A stretch of DNA of 64,000 nt from Mesobacillus sp. S13 (GCF_020422885.1 NZ_CP084622.1:4049001-4113000), one strand, 5' to 3'; positions 39,694-48,320 are shown, numbered from the stretch's first letter. Program-made: numbers and translations. Notes: a model not told the origin generated them from the letters alone.

Positions 39694-40476
39694 ATGCTAT
39701 CAAAAATTGAAGCTTTCATCCTTGGGATTATCCAGGGCCTGACTGAGTTTTTGCCGATCAGCTCTACCGGCCATCTTTATCTGGGCAGAAATTTGTTTGG
39801 CCTTGAGGAGGCGGGCCTGCTGCTCGATACGATGCTTCATGTAGGTACGCTGCTGGCAGTATTTGTGTTTTATAGATACGAATTCATCAAGATTTTGAAA
39901 AATCCGTTTGGGAAGCTGACCTTCCTCCTAGTTGTCGGTACGCTGCCGGCTGTTGTTGTCGGTTTGCTCTTCGAGGATTACTTTGATGAGATCTCCAAAA
40001 CCGGTGTGACGATTGGCTGGGAATTCCTGATTACTGGGACTCTGATGTGGTTTGCGGACTCGATCAAAAATGGCCGTAAAAAGATGGATGATATCAGTTA
40101 TACAGATGCGCTCGTGATTGGCAGCTTCCAGGCAGCGGCGATTTTTCCGGCGATTTCCCGTTCGGGCTTGACGATTGTCGCGGCGCTCTGGCGAAAGCTC
40201 GATCGCGAGACTGCTGCCTACTTCTCTTTCCTGCTTTCAACACCTGCGATTCTTGGCGCAATCGTGTTACAAGGAAAAGACCTTTTCAGCGGCGGAAGTG
40301 AGACGATTTCAATCCAGGCACTGTTGATTGGCATTATTTCAGCTGCGATTTTCGGTTATATCGCAGTAAAATGGATGATCGGCTATCTGAAAAATCATTC
40401 TTTGAAGCCATTTGCGATTTATGTATGGATAATGGGGCTGGTTGTGCTGTATTTTCAGTATACAGGGCAGTTCTAA
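39694..40476 (+). CDS. uppP: Undecaprenyl-diphosphatase UppP (BacA)
   Basis: The 260-residue integral membrane enzyme has the two active-site blocks, GLTEFLPISSTGHL near the N-terminus and FPAISRSGLTIVAA near the middle. It dephosphorylates undecaprenyl diphosphate to recycle the lipid carrier, and confers bacitracin tolerance. The ATG at 39694 follows GTGGGG by seven bases; the TTG at 39673 is less likely. Confidence 0.93.
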   Translation: MLSKIEAFILGIIQGLTEFLPISSTGHLYLGRNLFGLEEAGLLLDTMLHVGTLLAVFVFYRYEFIKILKNPFGKLTFLLVVGTLPAVVVGLLFEDYFDEISKTGVTIGWEFLITGTLMWFADSIKNGRKKMDDISYTDALVIGSFQAAAIFPAISRSGLTIVAALWRKLDRETAAYFSFLLSTPAILGAIVLQGKDLFSGGSETISIQALLIGIISAAIFGYIAVKWMIGYLKNHSLKPFAIYVWIMGLVVLYFQYTGQF

Positions 40477-40477
40477 A

Positions 40478-40640
40478 TAGCGGGAATTTGGATTTTATAG
40501 CGAGTTTTATTTTTTTTATAGCGACTTTGACTTTTTTATAGCGACTTTTTCTTTTTTATAGCGACTATTTCTTTTTTATAGCGAGTTTTCCGTTTTTATA
40601 GCGACTTCACAGTTTTTATAGCGAAATGGAATTTTCCGCT
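40478..40640 (+). repeat. Tandem array of 20-bp units (TTTTTATAGCGACTT)
   Basis: ATAGCG recurs at about 40498, 40518, 40538, 40558, 40578, 40598 and 40618, exactly 20 bp apart. The last unit runs into GCGAAATGGAATTTTCCGCT, a cap shared with the array at 59372-59510. It lies right after uppP. Confidence 0.93.
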
Positions 40641-40675
40641 GATTTTTTCCAGTTGAATTCATTCAGCACTCACTA

Positions 40676-40710
40676 AAAATGCACACCATTCACAAAATGG
40701 TGTGCATTTT
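40676..40710 (-). terminator. Terminator after the HesB-like gene
   Basis: AAAATGCACACCATT / AATGGTGTGCATTTT stem with T run on the minus strand, nine bases after the stop of the HesB-like gene; possibly bidirectional for uppP. Confidence 0.9.
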
Positions 40711-40718
40711 CCATTCTA

Positions 40719-40994
40719 TTAGCAGCCGCCGTCTCCGCCCATCAGGACAAGACCTTCACGGTACTCGTCATATTCAAGTGCCATACCTTGAGTATAGTCG
40801 ACGATATTGGATTCGATTGCGACTTGGATTTCATTAATTACGATTACATGATCATCTTCTTCCGGCTCCTCCAGAGCCAGACCAATCTGCGGGCCTCCTC
40901 AGCCAAAGCCGCCGAAGTATACGCGGATACCTTCTGCGTTACGCTCAGCGAGGATTTCTTTTAAAATGTCGCGCGCTTTATCTGAAATCTGCAT
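40719..40994 (-). CDS. HesB-like (IscA/A-type carrier-related) candidate selenoprotein with in-frame UGA
   Basis: On the minus strand a 92-codon frame opens MQISDKARDILKEILAERNA and ends GLVLMGGDGGC, interrupted once by TGA at 40899-40901. That codon (residue 32) falls in GFG-U-GGPQIGLALEEP, where HesB-like proteins carry their first cluster-binding Cys (GFGCGGP). The family TIGR01911, as I recall it, includes members with Sec at this place. An 8-bp hairpin with a UGGAG loop starts 17 nt after the UGA. The frame is otherwise intact, with a GGAAAAGGGAGA ribosome site and a terminator. The alternatives are a Cys-to-stop mutation or a sequencing error; no sel gene lies in this window. Confidence 0.75.
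40861..40881 (-). promoter_or_regulatory. Candidate bacterial SECIS hairpin after the UGA codon
   Basis: On the mRNA strand, UCUGGCUC pairs with GAGCCGGA (one U-G pair) around the loop UGGAG. The loop begins 26 nt after the UGA and has G in its second position. Bacterial SECIS rules, from memory, call for a loop 16-37 nt away with G among its first two bases. Confidence 0.6.
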
Positions 40995-41154
40995 TCTCCC
41001 TTTTCCTTTCTACATCAATTCTGTCTAGTGCTTAGTTTACCATGGTATCAATAATAAATACACAATACTGCCCGGAGTATTTTGTGAAGGTTATAATTGG
41101 AAAAAATGAGTCTCTCCAGCTTTAATTGTGAACGATTTGTGATTAAAACATGAC

Positions 41155-41191
41155 GAAACTAAACAAAACTTAACAAAACCAAACAAAAAAG
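41155..41191 (+). repeat. A/C-rich direct repeats upstream of the tungstate regulator
   Basis: AAACTAAACAAAAC, TTAACAAAAC and CAAACAAAA follow one another with about 10-bp phasing, 60 nt before the TTG start at 41252. It could be an operator or curved DNA for the HTH regulator encoded downstream; no direct evidence. Confidence 0.4.
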
Positions 41192-41251
41192 CATACCCAT
41201 CTACTGAATATTCTATTATATTTAGTTTAGGATGAAAAGGAGGGAAACCAT

Positions 41252-42172
41252 TTGCAAATCTACACTCCAGATGAAATTGCTTCCATGCTGAAAATCTCAA
41301 AGAATACTGTCTATGAGATGATTAAGCGCGGCGATCTTGCAGCCTTCAAAGTCGGCAATAAAATGCGAATTGAAGAAAGTGAGTTTGAAAGATATAAAGC
41401 TAGCATGTCCGCAAACCCGATGAAAACGCAGGAATCAAAGGCGGCGGCCCAGCATTCATTACAGCTGGCAGGAAGCCATGATTTTTTCGTAGAACAACTA
41501 GTAAAGTACATAGCGTCTGAAGGAACAGGGCTATCCATCACCCCCTCCTATATCGGCAGTCTTGAGGGATTGATGATGCTCTATCGTGGCAGCGCAGACA
41601 TTGCAGCTGTCCATCTGCTCGATCCCGCATCACAGCAATACAATCTTCCCTTCATCCGCCAGCTGTTTGTCCATGAGCCGATTACGGTAATGAGACTTGC
41701 ATCCAGGGAGCAGGGCTTGATTGTTGCAAAAGGCAATCCAAAAAACATCACCGGAGTCAAAGACCTTGCAAGAAGTGATGTCAAAATCATCAATCGGCAA
41801 AAAGGGGCCGGAACACGCTTCCTGCTCGATTCCTTCCTGGCCAGTGAAAAACTGGAGCCCGCAGCAGTGAATGGATATGAAAATGAAGAATGGACTCACC
41901 TAGGGGCAGCAGCCCATATCACCCGAGGAACAGCAGATGCTGCCTTCGGAATAAGATGCGCAGCAAGCCAGCTTGGTCTCGACTTCATCCCGCTAACAAA
42001 AGAACAGTTTGATCTAGTGTTCCGCTGGACACCCGGAAACAGGGAAGCTCTCCAGCATTTGATCGATTTAATCCAGCTCACCAATTTCAAAGACAGCATT
42101 GCAGACCTTGATGGCTATGATGCTGAGGAGTTCGGAAGAATCATTTACGGAAATCACTTATCGGAGGCATAA
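41252..42172 (+). CDS. HTH-type regulator with substrate-binding-like domain, tup operon
   Basis: The 306-residue protein has an excisionase/MerR-type helix-turn-helix (YTPDEIASMLKISKNTVYEMIKRGDLAAFKVGNKMRI, about 3-40), then a PBP-like domain (PF12727 type) with RQKGAGTRFLLDSFL and TRGTADAAFGI. Such one-component regulators bind oxyanions and control molybdate or tungstate transport genes. It starts with TTG after AAGGAGG and ends 2 nt before tupA, so it is cotranscribed with its likely target. Confidence 0.85.
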   Translation: MQIYTPDEIASMLKISKNTVYEMIKRGDLAAFKVGNKMRIEESEFERYKASMSANPMKTQESKAAAQHSLQLAGSHDFFVEQLVKYIASEGTGLSITPSYIGSLEGLMMLYRGSADIAAVHLLDPASQQYNLPFIRQLFVHEPITVMRLASREQGLIVAKGNPKNITGVKDLARSDVKIINRQKGAGTRFLLDSFLASEKLEPAAVNGYENEEWTHLGAAAHITRGTADAAFGIRCAASQLGLDFIPLTKEQFDLVFRWTPGNREALQHLIDLIQLTNFKDSIADLDGYDAEEFGRIIYGNHLSEA

Positions 42173-42174
42173 GC

Positions 42175-43035
42175 ATGAAACTCAAACATTTAATCTCACT
42201 TGTACTTGTACTAATGTTCGCTTTTGTAACAGGCTGTTCTGATTCAGCAACAAAAGAAGCTGAAAAAGACCCAGAAACCAAAACAGAAAAAACCGATTTG
42301 ATCCTTGCTACCACTACAAGTACTCAGGACAGTGGGCTGCTTGATGTCCTGAAACCTGATTTTGAAGAAAAAAATAATTACAACCTTAAGATCATTGCAG
42401 TAGGTACAGGACAGGCACTTGAGATGGGTACACGCGGTGAAGCGGATGTCCTTCTCGTCCATGCTCCTGCAGCGGAAGAAGAAATCGTGAAAAGCGGCGA
42501 TGCCATCAACCGACAGAAGGTCATGTACAATGACTTCATCCTTGTTGGACCTGCTGAAGATCCAGCGAAGGTAAAAGGCTTATCAGTTCCTGAGGCATTG
42601 ACAAAAATCACTGAATCGAAAGCGTCATTCGTTTCCCGCGGTGATGATTCCGGCACTCATAAAAAAGAACTTGCTCTATGGAAAGATTCTTCACTAGATC
42701 CGAAAACCCTGGGTGATTCATACATTGAGGCTGGACAGGGCATGGGTGCGACACTGCAGATCGCTTCTGAAAAAAAGGGCTATACCTTGACAGACAGAGC
42801 TACCTACCTCGCCCAGAAAAAGAATATGCCTGACACTGACATTTTGGTAGAAGGTGACGAGAGCCTGCTGAATATTTATCATGTTATGCAAGTGAACGAC
42901 GAAAAACATGATAAAGTAAATGCAGAAGGTGCAAAGGCATTTGTTGAGTACATGGTTTCAGATGATACAAAGAAGATCATCAAGGAGTTCGGTGTGGACG
43001 AATACGGCCAGCCATTGTTCTTCCTTTTTGAATAA
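42175..43035 (+). CDS. tupA: Tungstate ABC transporter substrate-binding lipoprotein TupA
   Basis: The 286-residue lipoprotein has the lipobox VTGC (C21), an acidic linker and the anion-binding motif LATTTSTQDSGLLDVL characteristic of TupA-type binding proteins, which prefer tungstate over molybdate. DDSGTHKKE supplies further ligands. A WtpA- or ModA-type molybdate protein is less likely from this motif. First of three transport genes. Confidence 0.88.
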   Translation: MKLKHLISLVLVLMFAFVTGCSDSATKEAEKDPETKTEKTDLILATTTSTQDSGLLDVLKPDFEEKNNYNLKIIAVGTGQALEMGTRGEADVLLVHAPAAEEEIVKSGDAINRQKVMYNDFILVGPAEDPAKVKGLSVPEALTKITESKASFVSRGDDSGTHKKELALWKDSSLDPKTLGDSYIEAGQGMGATLQIASEKKGYTLTDRATYLAQKKNMPDTDILVEGDESLLNIYHVMQVNDEKHDKVNAEGAKAFVEYMVSDDTKKIIKEFGVDEYGQPLFFLFE

Positions 43036-43086
43036 TAATACTAGATTCGTTTATTAGACTAAATTCGAAAGAAAGCCTGATTGCCT

Positions 43087-43785
43087 ATGGAACTTTTACT
43101 AGAAGGGTTAAAAAAAGCGATAGAGATGATCTTATCGGGAGATCGGGAAATTTTCGAGATTACTTTGCTTACCCTGAGAGTCTCGATTAACGCTGTTTTG
43201 ATCAGTACATTGATCGGCATTCCGGCTGGGATGTTCCTTGGACTTGCCCGCTTTCCAGGCAGGAAGTTCATCCTTGCCCTGGTCAATATTGGCATGGGCC
43301 TCCCTCCTGTCGTCGCTGGTCTGTGGATCACTCTTTTCCTATGGCGATCTGGTCCGCTAGGCGATTTTGCCTGGCTTTACACACCTACAGCGATCATCAT
43401 GGCCCAAATATTAGTGTCTCTGCCAATCGTTACAGCGTTAACAAGTACGGCCTTCCAGCAGATCAATCCGAAGTTGATTTTGCAGGTAAAAGCGCTGGGC
43501 GCAACGAAAATGCAGCTTTACTGGATCTTGATGAAAGAGGTAAAGCTTGCGATTCTTGCAGCCATCATCGCCGGGTTCGGGAGGGTCATCGCAGAAGTAG
43601 GAGCCGCAATGATGGTTGGCGGCAATATCAGCGGTGAGACGAGGATCCTGACGACCTCGATTGTCATGGAAGTATCGAAAGGCAACTTTGACATTGCCCT
43701 CGCGCTTTCATTCATTCTGATGACTCTGGCATTTATCATTACGTTTACTCTGACTTATTTACAGCAAAGGAAGCGGAGCCTATGA
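43087..43785 (+). CDS. tupB: Tungstate ABC transporter permease TupB
   Basis: The 232-residue permease has about five helices and the EAA loop region QINPKLILQVKALGATKMQLYWILMKEVKLAIL. It forms the membrane channel for TupA/TupC. The ATG at 43087 is chosen over the TTG at 43081; both have weak ribosome sites. It overlaps tupC by 4 nt. Confidence 0.88.
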   Translation: MELLLEGLKKAIEMILSGDREIFEITLLTLRVSINAVLISTLIGIPAGMFLGLARFPGRKFILALVNIGMGLPPVVAGLWITLFLWRSGPLGDFAWLYTPTAIIMAQILVSLPIVTALTSTAFQQINPKLILQVKALGATKMQLYWILMKEVKLAILAAIIAGFGRVIAEVGAAMMVGGNISGETRILTTSIVMEVSKGNFDIALALSFILMTLAFIITFTLTYLQQRKRSL

Positions 43786-44513
43786 CCCCACTGATTACTG
43801 TGAAAAACCTGGAAGTAAGAGCAGGCAGGAAAAGTCTGCTGTCCATCCTCCACTTTGAAATTCAAGTCGGAGAAGTCCTTGGAATCATGGGTCCGAATGG
43901 TGCCGGGAAGAGTACTTTCATCAAAGCATTGTCGCTTCTGGAAAAGCCAACTCAAGGAGCGATTTTCTTCAAGGGCCAAGATATCTCTAATGACTTGACT
44001 CTTGAGATGCGCAGGAAATTCGCTGTCGCGATGCAGCAGCCGCTGCTTCTAGACACAACCGTTTTTCAAAACGTCGCAATCGGCTTGAAACTAAGAAATC
44101 TTCCACGTACAGAAGTAAAACAGAAGGTTGCATACTGGCTCGATAAATTCCAGATCAGCCATCTCGCAAAAAAGCAGGCCGTCCATCTGTCCGGCGGCGA
44201 GGCTCAGCGTGTCAACCTTGCGAGGGCAATGGTTCTGGAACCCGAAGTCCTATTTCTCGATGAACCCTTCTCTGCACTTGACTTCCCCACGAAGGTGCAG
44301 TTATTGAAGGACATCAAGTCGATCATCGAGCAGACGAAAACGACTACGGTCTTTGTCAGCCACGATTTAATGGAACTGAAATACCTTGCCGGAACGCTGG
44401 CGATCCTAATGGATGGCGAGCTCAAACAAACCGGTCCCACAGAGGAAGTGTTGTCATCCCCCAACGCATCTGCTTCCACTTTTATAAATGACTGGAAAAG
44501 TCTTCTCAATTAG
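43782..44513 (+). CDS. tupC: Tungstate ABC transporter ATPase TupC
   Basis: The 243-residue ATPase has Walker A GPNGAGKST, signature LSGGEAQRVNLARAM and Walker B VLFLDEPFSALD. It drives tungstate import and starts at an ATGA overlap with tupB. It ends at a strong terminator. Confidence 0.9.
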   Translation: MTPLITVKNLEVRAGRKSLLSILHFEIQVGEVLGIMGPNGAGKSTFIKALSLLEKPTQGAIFFKGQDISNDLTLEMRRKFAVAMQQPLLLDTTVFQNVAIGLKLRNLPRTEVKQKVAYWLDKFQISHLAKKQAVHLSGGEAQRVNLARAMVLEPEVLFLDEPFSALDFPTKVQLLKDIKSIIEQTKTTTVFVSHDLMELKYLAGTLAILMDGELKQTGPTEEVLSSPNASASTFINDWKSLLN

Positions 44514-44518
44514 TTGCA

Positions 44519-44550
44519 AACAGCATGGCAAAGCGCCCATGCTGTTTTTT
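44519..44550 (+). terminator. Intrinsic terminator of the tup operon
   Basis: AACAGCATGG / CCATGCTGTTTTTT hairpin directly after the tupC stop. Confidence 0.9.
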
Positions 44551-44662
44551 CGTGGCTGGAATAGCCTTTTCATTGGATGGCTGAAAGCCAATCATTTTTT
44601 TGTTGGAATAGCCTTTTCAATTGGTTGATGTATGGTTGAAGAAACCATGCTGTTTTTTTAAA
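44551..44662 (+). repeat. Two-copy diverged repeat after the tup terminator
   Basis: GGAATAGCCTTTTCA occurs at 44558 and 44605 (47 bp apart), and the 3' arm of the terminator (CCATGCTGTTTTTT) is repeated at about 44646. It looks like a small or decayed version of the larger arrays. Confidence 0.55.
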
Positions 44663-44723
44663 AGGAAATCCCTCTCTTTTGTCTAATTACTACTTTATAA
44701 AACCTTCAAAGGAGTCTGCTTAC

Positions 44724-45194
44724 ATGGAAATGAATACGGATTTTACAACTCACAAGCAAATGGCGATTGATTTGTTCAACCTGACCTGGGATCTGATCGA
44801 GAAACAGGATCGGACGGAAAGTGATGATGATACCATGCTTTATGCGGCAATGTCTTCACGCTACCATTGGGGACTTGTCGGCACGCCGCTGAACTTTGCC
44901 CGCGGGGAATGGCAGATCTCAAGAGTGTATGCGATACTTGGGAGAAGCGAGGCTGCCCTCCACCATGCGAGGAAATCGGAGAAACTTTGTCGGGAGCATG
45001 ACCTTGGCGAATTTGACCTCGGTTTTGCTTATGAGGCGATCGCGCGTGCATATGCCCTGTCAGGAGACGCTGCCGACCAGGAACGATATATGAATCTCGC
45101 GCTTGAAACTGCTGAAAAGGTAGAAACGGAAGCCAATAGAAGCTGGCTCTTGAAGAATATTCATTCAGTCAGCTCAGGATTCATACCAGTGTAA
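44724..45194 (+). CDS. Hypothetical protein, TPR-like helical
   Basis: The 156-residue protein starts MEMNTDFTTHKQMAIDLFN and is rich in paired helices (WQISRVYAILGRSEAALHHARKSEKLC, AYEAIARAYALSGDAADQERYMNLAL), which resemble tetratricopeptide repeats. No catalytic motif is seen, and I do not recognise a named family. AGGAG stands nine bases before the ATG at 44724. It is 43 nt upstream of the reductase gene and probably cotranscribed. Confidence 0.7.
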   Translation: MEMNTDFTTHKQMAIDLFNLTWDLIEKQDRTESDDDTMLYAAMSSRYHWGLVGTPLNFARGEWQISRVYAILGRSEAALHHARKSEKLCREHDLGEFDLGFAYEAIARAYALSGDAADQERYMNLALETAEKVETEANRSWLLKNIHSVSSGFIPV

Positions 45195-45237
45195 AAGCCA
45201 GATTACGAACAGAAGTTTACATAAAGGAGAATTAAAA

Positions 45238-45981
45238 ATGGAATACGCAATCGTAACAGGTGCCTCAAAGGGACTTGGAGCATCTGCAGCACAAGAATTC
45301 ATCTCAAAAGGAATCTCTGTCATATCCGTTTCCAGAAGTGAAAATATTGATTTGAAACAGAGTGCTGGGGTCAGCTATAAACACTATAGCTGCGACCTTT
45401 CTTCTGCACAGCAGGTGCAAAGCGTCTTCGCAAACATCTGCGAGGAAGTTTTTCAACATGCTGAAAATGTATATGTTATCAATAATGCTGGAGTGATTGA
45501 ACCGATTGATATAGCCGGAGAACTGGATGCTGCTTTAGTTCAGAGAAATATCCAGGTGAATTTGTCGGCACCGATCCTGATCAGTAATTTATTTTTACAA
45601 AAAGCAAAGGAAACTGGGGCCAGAGTCATCATCGCAAATGTAACTTCCGGTGCAGGAGAGCGGCCGATCCAAGGCTGGAGCATTTATTGCAGCACAAAGG
45701 CCGCTGTCAATATGTTCACGAAGACTGCTGGCCTTGAGCTTGAGAACAGCGGAAGCAGCAACAAGGTCATTGCCTTCAGCCCGGGGATCATGGATACTGA
45801 CATGCAGGTAACAATCCGTTCTTCATCGGAGGAGGCATTCGCTGACGTGGATACTTTCAGGAACTACAAAGAAAGCGGCAGTCTCCGCAGTCCCGATACT
45901 GTTGCCGGGGCGCTTGTCAAACTTGTATTAGCTGATCATCTCGATAACGGGAAGATTTATAATGTGAATAACTTATTATGA
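45238..45981 (+). CDS. Short-chain dehydrogenase/reductase, YueD (benzil reductase)-like
   Basis: The 247-residue SDR has the cofactor motif TGASKGLG, the NNAG motif (YVINNAGVIEP) and the active-site YCSTK. It is nearest in style to YueD, the (S)-benzoin-forming benzil reductase of Bacillus. The natural substrate is unknown. AAGGAG precedes the ATG. Confidence 0.8.
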   Translation: MEYAIVTGASKGLGASAAQEFISKGISVISVSRSENIDLKQSAGVSYKHYSCDLSSAQQVQSVFANICEEVFQHAENVYVINNAGVIEPIDIAGELDAALVQRNIQVNLSAPILISNLFLQKAKETGARVIIANVTSGAGERPIQGWSIYCSTKAAVNMFTKTAGLELENSGSSNKVIAFSPGIMDTDMQVTIRSSSEEAFADVDTFRNYKESGSLRSPDTVAGALVKLVLADHLDNGKIYNVNNLL

Positions 45982-46029
45982 TTAGGCTGTTTTCGTAAAC
46001 TATCCACGCAAAAACCGTCCGATAACAAC

Positions 46030-46056
46030 GGCGAAGGTTCCCTCCTTCGCCTTTTT
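46030..46056 (+). terminator. Intrinsic terminator after the SDR gene
   Basis: GGCGAAGG / CCTTCGCC stem followed by TTTTTG, 49 nt after the stop. Confidence 0.85.
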
Positions 46057-46126
46057 GTTCTTCTGCTCTGTTTCTGGATACTTTTTTAGTATGATGAAGG
46101 TAAGATTAATCATGGGAGTGTCATAA

Positions 46127-47476
46127 ATGGATCGGATTTCTTTTAAGATCGGGACAGTTTTTTTCATAACGATACTGCTGGTCGAAGGTGTTCTGTTTTA
46201 TTACCTTCATTCTTCTATCATCCATTCAAGAATTGACGAGGAGCTGGCTTCCCTGCAAACGCGCGGCAATAACCATCGTGATATTCTTGAAACTTCCTAT
46301 AGTCAGGAAACCATCCACCACATCACGACTATGGAATCGCGGACGGACACCCATGTCATTATCACTGACCAAACAGGTGAGGTCGTGTCTTCTTCGGTTC
46401 CAACCGATGATTCAATGCAAGAAATCATCACGGGTACACCAGATGATGTTCCTCGAACTGGCTTGGTCTTGGAAAATGACTGGAAGGATAAGCAATATAT
46501 AGCGTCTGTCAGTCCTTTGGAGAACAGCGGGGCTGTTTATATGTTCAAGAACACTGAGCGGGTCCAAAGCTTGATAACCAAACTGAACAAGCACTTCTGG
46601 CTTGCCGGAATCCTCCTGCTTGTTTCAATGGCGGTGATCATCCTTTTCCTATCAAGATTCATCACCAAGCCTGTAATTAAAATGAATGAAGCGACTTCAA
46701 AAATTCGTCAGGGCGACTATTCTGTTACGCTGCCTCGAGGTGGAAACGATGAATTGGGCGAGCTTTCAGAGTCAATCCAGGTACTGGCCGATGACCTTAG
46801 CCACATGAAAAGGCAGCGCAATGAGTTCCTCGCGAGCATTTCCCATGAATTACGGACACCTCTCACCTATATAAAAGGATATGCAGACATCGCGGCGAAA
46901 GCAGGAACAACATCTGAGGACAGAAGTCACTATCTGCAAATTATCCATGAAGAGGCAACGAAGCTTTCGGGTCTCGTCAAAGGGTTATTCGACCTTGCAA
47001 AAATGGACGAGAACACATTTACCATCCAAAAAGAAACGGTAGAGCTTTGTGAGTTCATGCGTGGCATTCACTCGAGGTTGGCTCCTTCTTTTAACGAAAA
47101 AAATATTGCGCTTAATTTAGTCTGTCATGGGGAAGTCTATATCGAGGCTGACCCGACCCGCTTTGAACAAATCATCATCAATCTGCTGGACAATGCAAGA
47201 AAGTATTCTGAAGCAGGTACTGCAACTTCGATGACGGTTTTCAAAAAAAGCGGCAAAGTTCAGATCATCGTGAAGGATGAAGGAAAAGGCATCCCTGAAG
47301 AGGACCAGTCCTGGGTTTTTGACCGCTTTTACCGGGTGGACAAATCTCGGTCAAGTGCTTTAGGGGGTTCAGGTCTTGGACTAGCGATTGTAAAGGAGCT
47401 CGTGGAAGCGCATGGCGGAAAAATCACACTCAGCAGCAAGCTTGGCAAGGGCACAACTTTCGAAATTATTATTTGA
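46127..47476 (+). CDS. Membrane sensor histidine kinase (orphan)
   Basis: The 449-residue kinase has helix 1 (about 9-28), an extracellular sensor region (about 29-157), helix 2 (about 158-178), HAMP (about 179-231), HisKA with H240 in SISHELRTPLTYIKGYADIA, and HATPase_c with N box NLLDNARKY, DEGKGIP, and GGSGLGLAIVKELVEAHGG. It would phosphorylate a response regulator, but none is encoded next to it or elsewhere in this window. The signal is unknown. Confidence 0.92.
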   Translation: MDRISFKIGTVFFITILLVEGVLFYYLHSSIIHSRIDEELASLQTRGNNHRDILETSYSQETIHHITTMESRTDTHVIITDQTGEVVSSSVPTDDSMQEIITGTPDDVPRTGLVLENDWKDKQYIASVSPLENSGAVYMFKNTERVQSLITKLNKHFWLAGILLLVSMAVIILFLSRFITKPVIKMNEATSKIRQGDYSVTLPRGGNDELGELSESIQVLADDLSHMKRQRNEFLASISHELRTPLTYIKGYADIAAKAGTTSEDRSHYLQIIHEEATKLSGLVKGLFDLAKMDENTFTIQKETVELCEFMRGIHSRLAPSFNEKNIALNLVCHGEVYIEADPTRFEQIIINLLDNARKYSEAGTATSMTVFKKSGKVQIIVKDEGKGIPEEDQSWVFDRFYRVDKSRSSALGGSGLGLAIVKELVEAHGGKITLSSKLGKGTTFEIII

Positions 47477-47527
47477 TTGGTTTTAAAATCGTGAAACATG
47501 GAATACATAACTAGAGGGGTGATGTCA

Positions 47528-47830
47528 TTGAAACAAGTTAATTCACTGGTGGAAATTGTTGAAGCTGTAAAGGAAGATAGCAATGATCATAAGATTTTAC
47601 TCAATCAGCACGAAACCTCGCGCTCCGCAGTCACATTGGGTGATGAAGACACAGAATCAGGAACGAGGCTCCACATGAAAGCAGTGCTGGACAATTCACT
47701 CTACTACTCAGAAGTCTTCACCGACGACACGTTGTATGAAGAAGCAAACGAACTAATACAAGAACTGAAAAGTCTCGCAGAGGTTGAATTGGTCAGCGAG
47801 GAAGAGATTGATGTGTTAATTGAAAAATGA
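47528..47830 (+). CDS. Hypothetical acidic protein
   Basis: The 100-residue acidic protein begins with a TTG start after GGGGTGATGTCA and reads KQVNSLVEIVEAVKEDSND onward; it ends ELVSEEEIDVLIEK. An ATG two codons upstream overlaps the ribosome site. Mixed helix/strand pattern; no family recognised. It lies 51 nt after the kinase gene and has its own terminator. Confidence 0.65.
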   Translation: MKQVNSLVEIVEAVKEDSNDHKILLNQHETSRSAVTLGDEDTESGTRLHMKAVLDNSLYYSEVFTDDTLYEEANELIQELKSLAEVELVSEEEIDVLIEK

Positions 47831-47833
47831 TTC

Positions 47834-47868
47834 AAAAGGCAGCCTTTTTTTGAGGGCTGCCTTTTTTT
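47834..47868 (+). terminator. Intrinsic terminator after the acidic protein gene
   Basis: AAAGGCAGCC / GGCTGCCTTTTTTT stem directly after the stop codon. Confidence 0.9.
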
Positions 47869-47874
47869 AATTTT

Positions 47875-48030
47875 CAGTGCCCGAACAAATGGTGGAAGAG
47901 CCTTAAAGGGAACGCAAACAGGATTTCAGTGCCCAAACAAATGGTGTACTCTGATGAAAGGGAACGGAAACGGGATTCAGTGTCCTAATGAGTGGTGGAA
48001 AGGCCTGAAATGGATTTGGAGTTCTAAAGT
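47875..48030 (+). repeat. Tandem array, three units ~52 bp apart (CAGTGCCC..AACAAATGGTG)
   Basis: CAGTG marks lie at 47875, 47927 and 47978, spaced 52 and 51 bp, directly after a terminator. Units diverge from each other by about a quarter of positions. Confidence 0.8.
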
Positions 48031-48103
48031 TTTTAAATTTTACATATTGCCACCCTTTAACCGGGAAAACTAGCTTTGTACTCACTTTTAAGGAGGGCTT
48101 ACA

Positions 48104-48259
48104 ATGACGAAGAAGTTCAATAAAGGCAGCAACAACCAAAATTCTCCCAAGCTTGGAAACCAGATGGCGGAGTTTTCCGGTGAATTGACAAGCGGCGACA
48201 ACAGCAAGGGAAACAAGCGCAACAAAGACCAGAGCGATAAAACAGACAGACATCATTAG
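48104..48259 (+). CDS. Small basic protein, possibly spore-associated (51 aa)
   Basis: The product starts MTKKFNKGSNNQNSPKLGNQ, continues MAEFSGELTSGDNSKGNK and ends in a charged DKTDRHH tail. The K/N/S-rich, unstructured character resembles the minor small acid-soluble spore proteins, but I cannot assign a family. AAGGAGG lies eight bases before the ATG and a terminator follows at 48294. Confidence 0.65.
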   Translation: MTKKFNKGSNNQNSPKLGNQMAEFSGELTSGDNSKGNKRNKDQSDKTDRHH

Positions 48260-48293
48260 GATGGGCTTTTGCAAAGAGAAGCCTCCAAAAGGG

Positions 48294-48320
48294 AAAGCCG
48301 GCAAATCAATGCCGGCTTTT
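48294..48320. terminator. Bidirectional terminator between convergent small genes
   Basis: AAAGCCGGC / GCCGGCTTTT hairpin between the plus-strand small gene ending 48259 and the minus-strand gene ending 48319. Confidence 0.85.
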
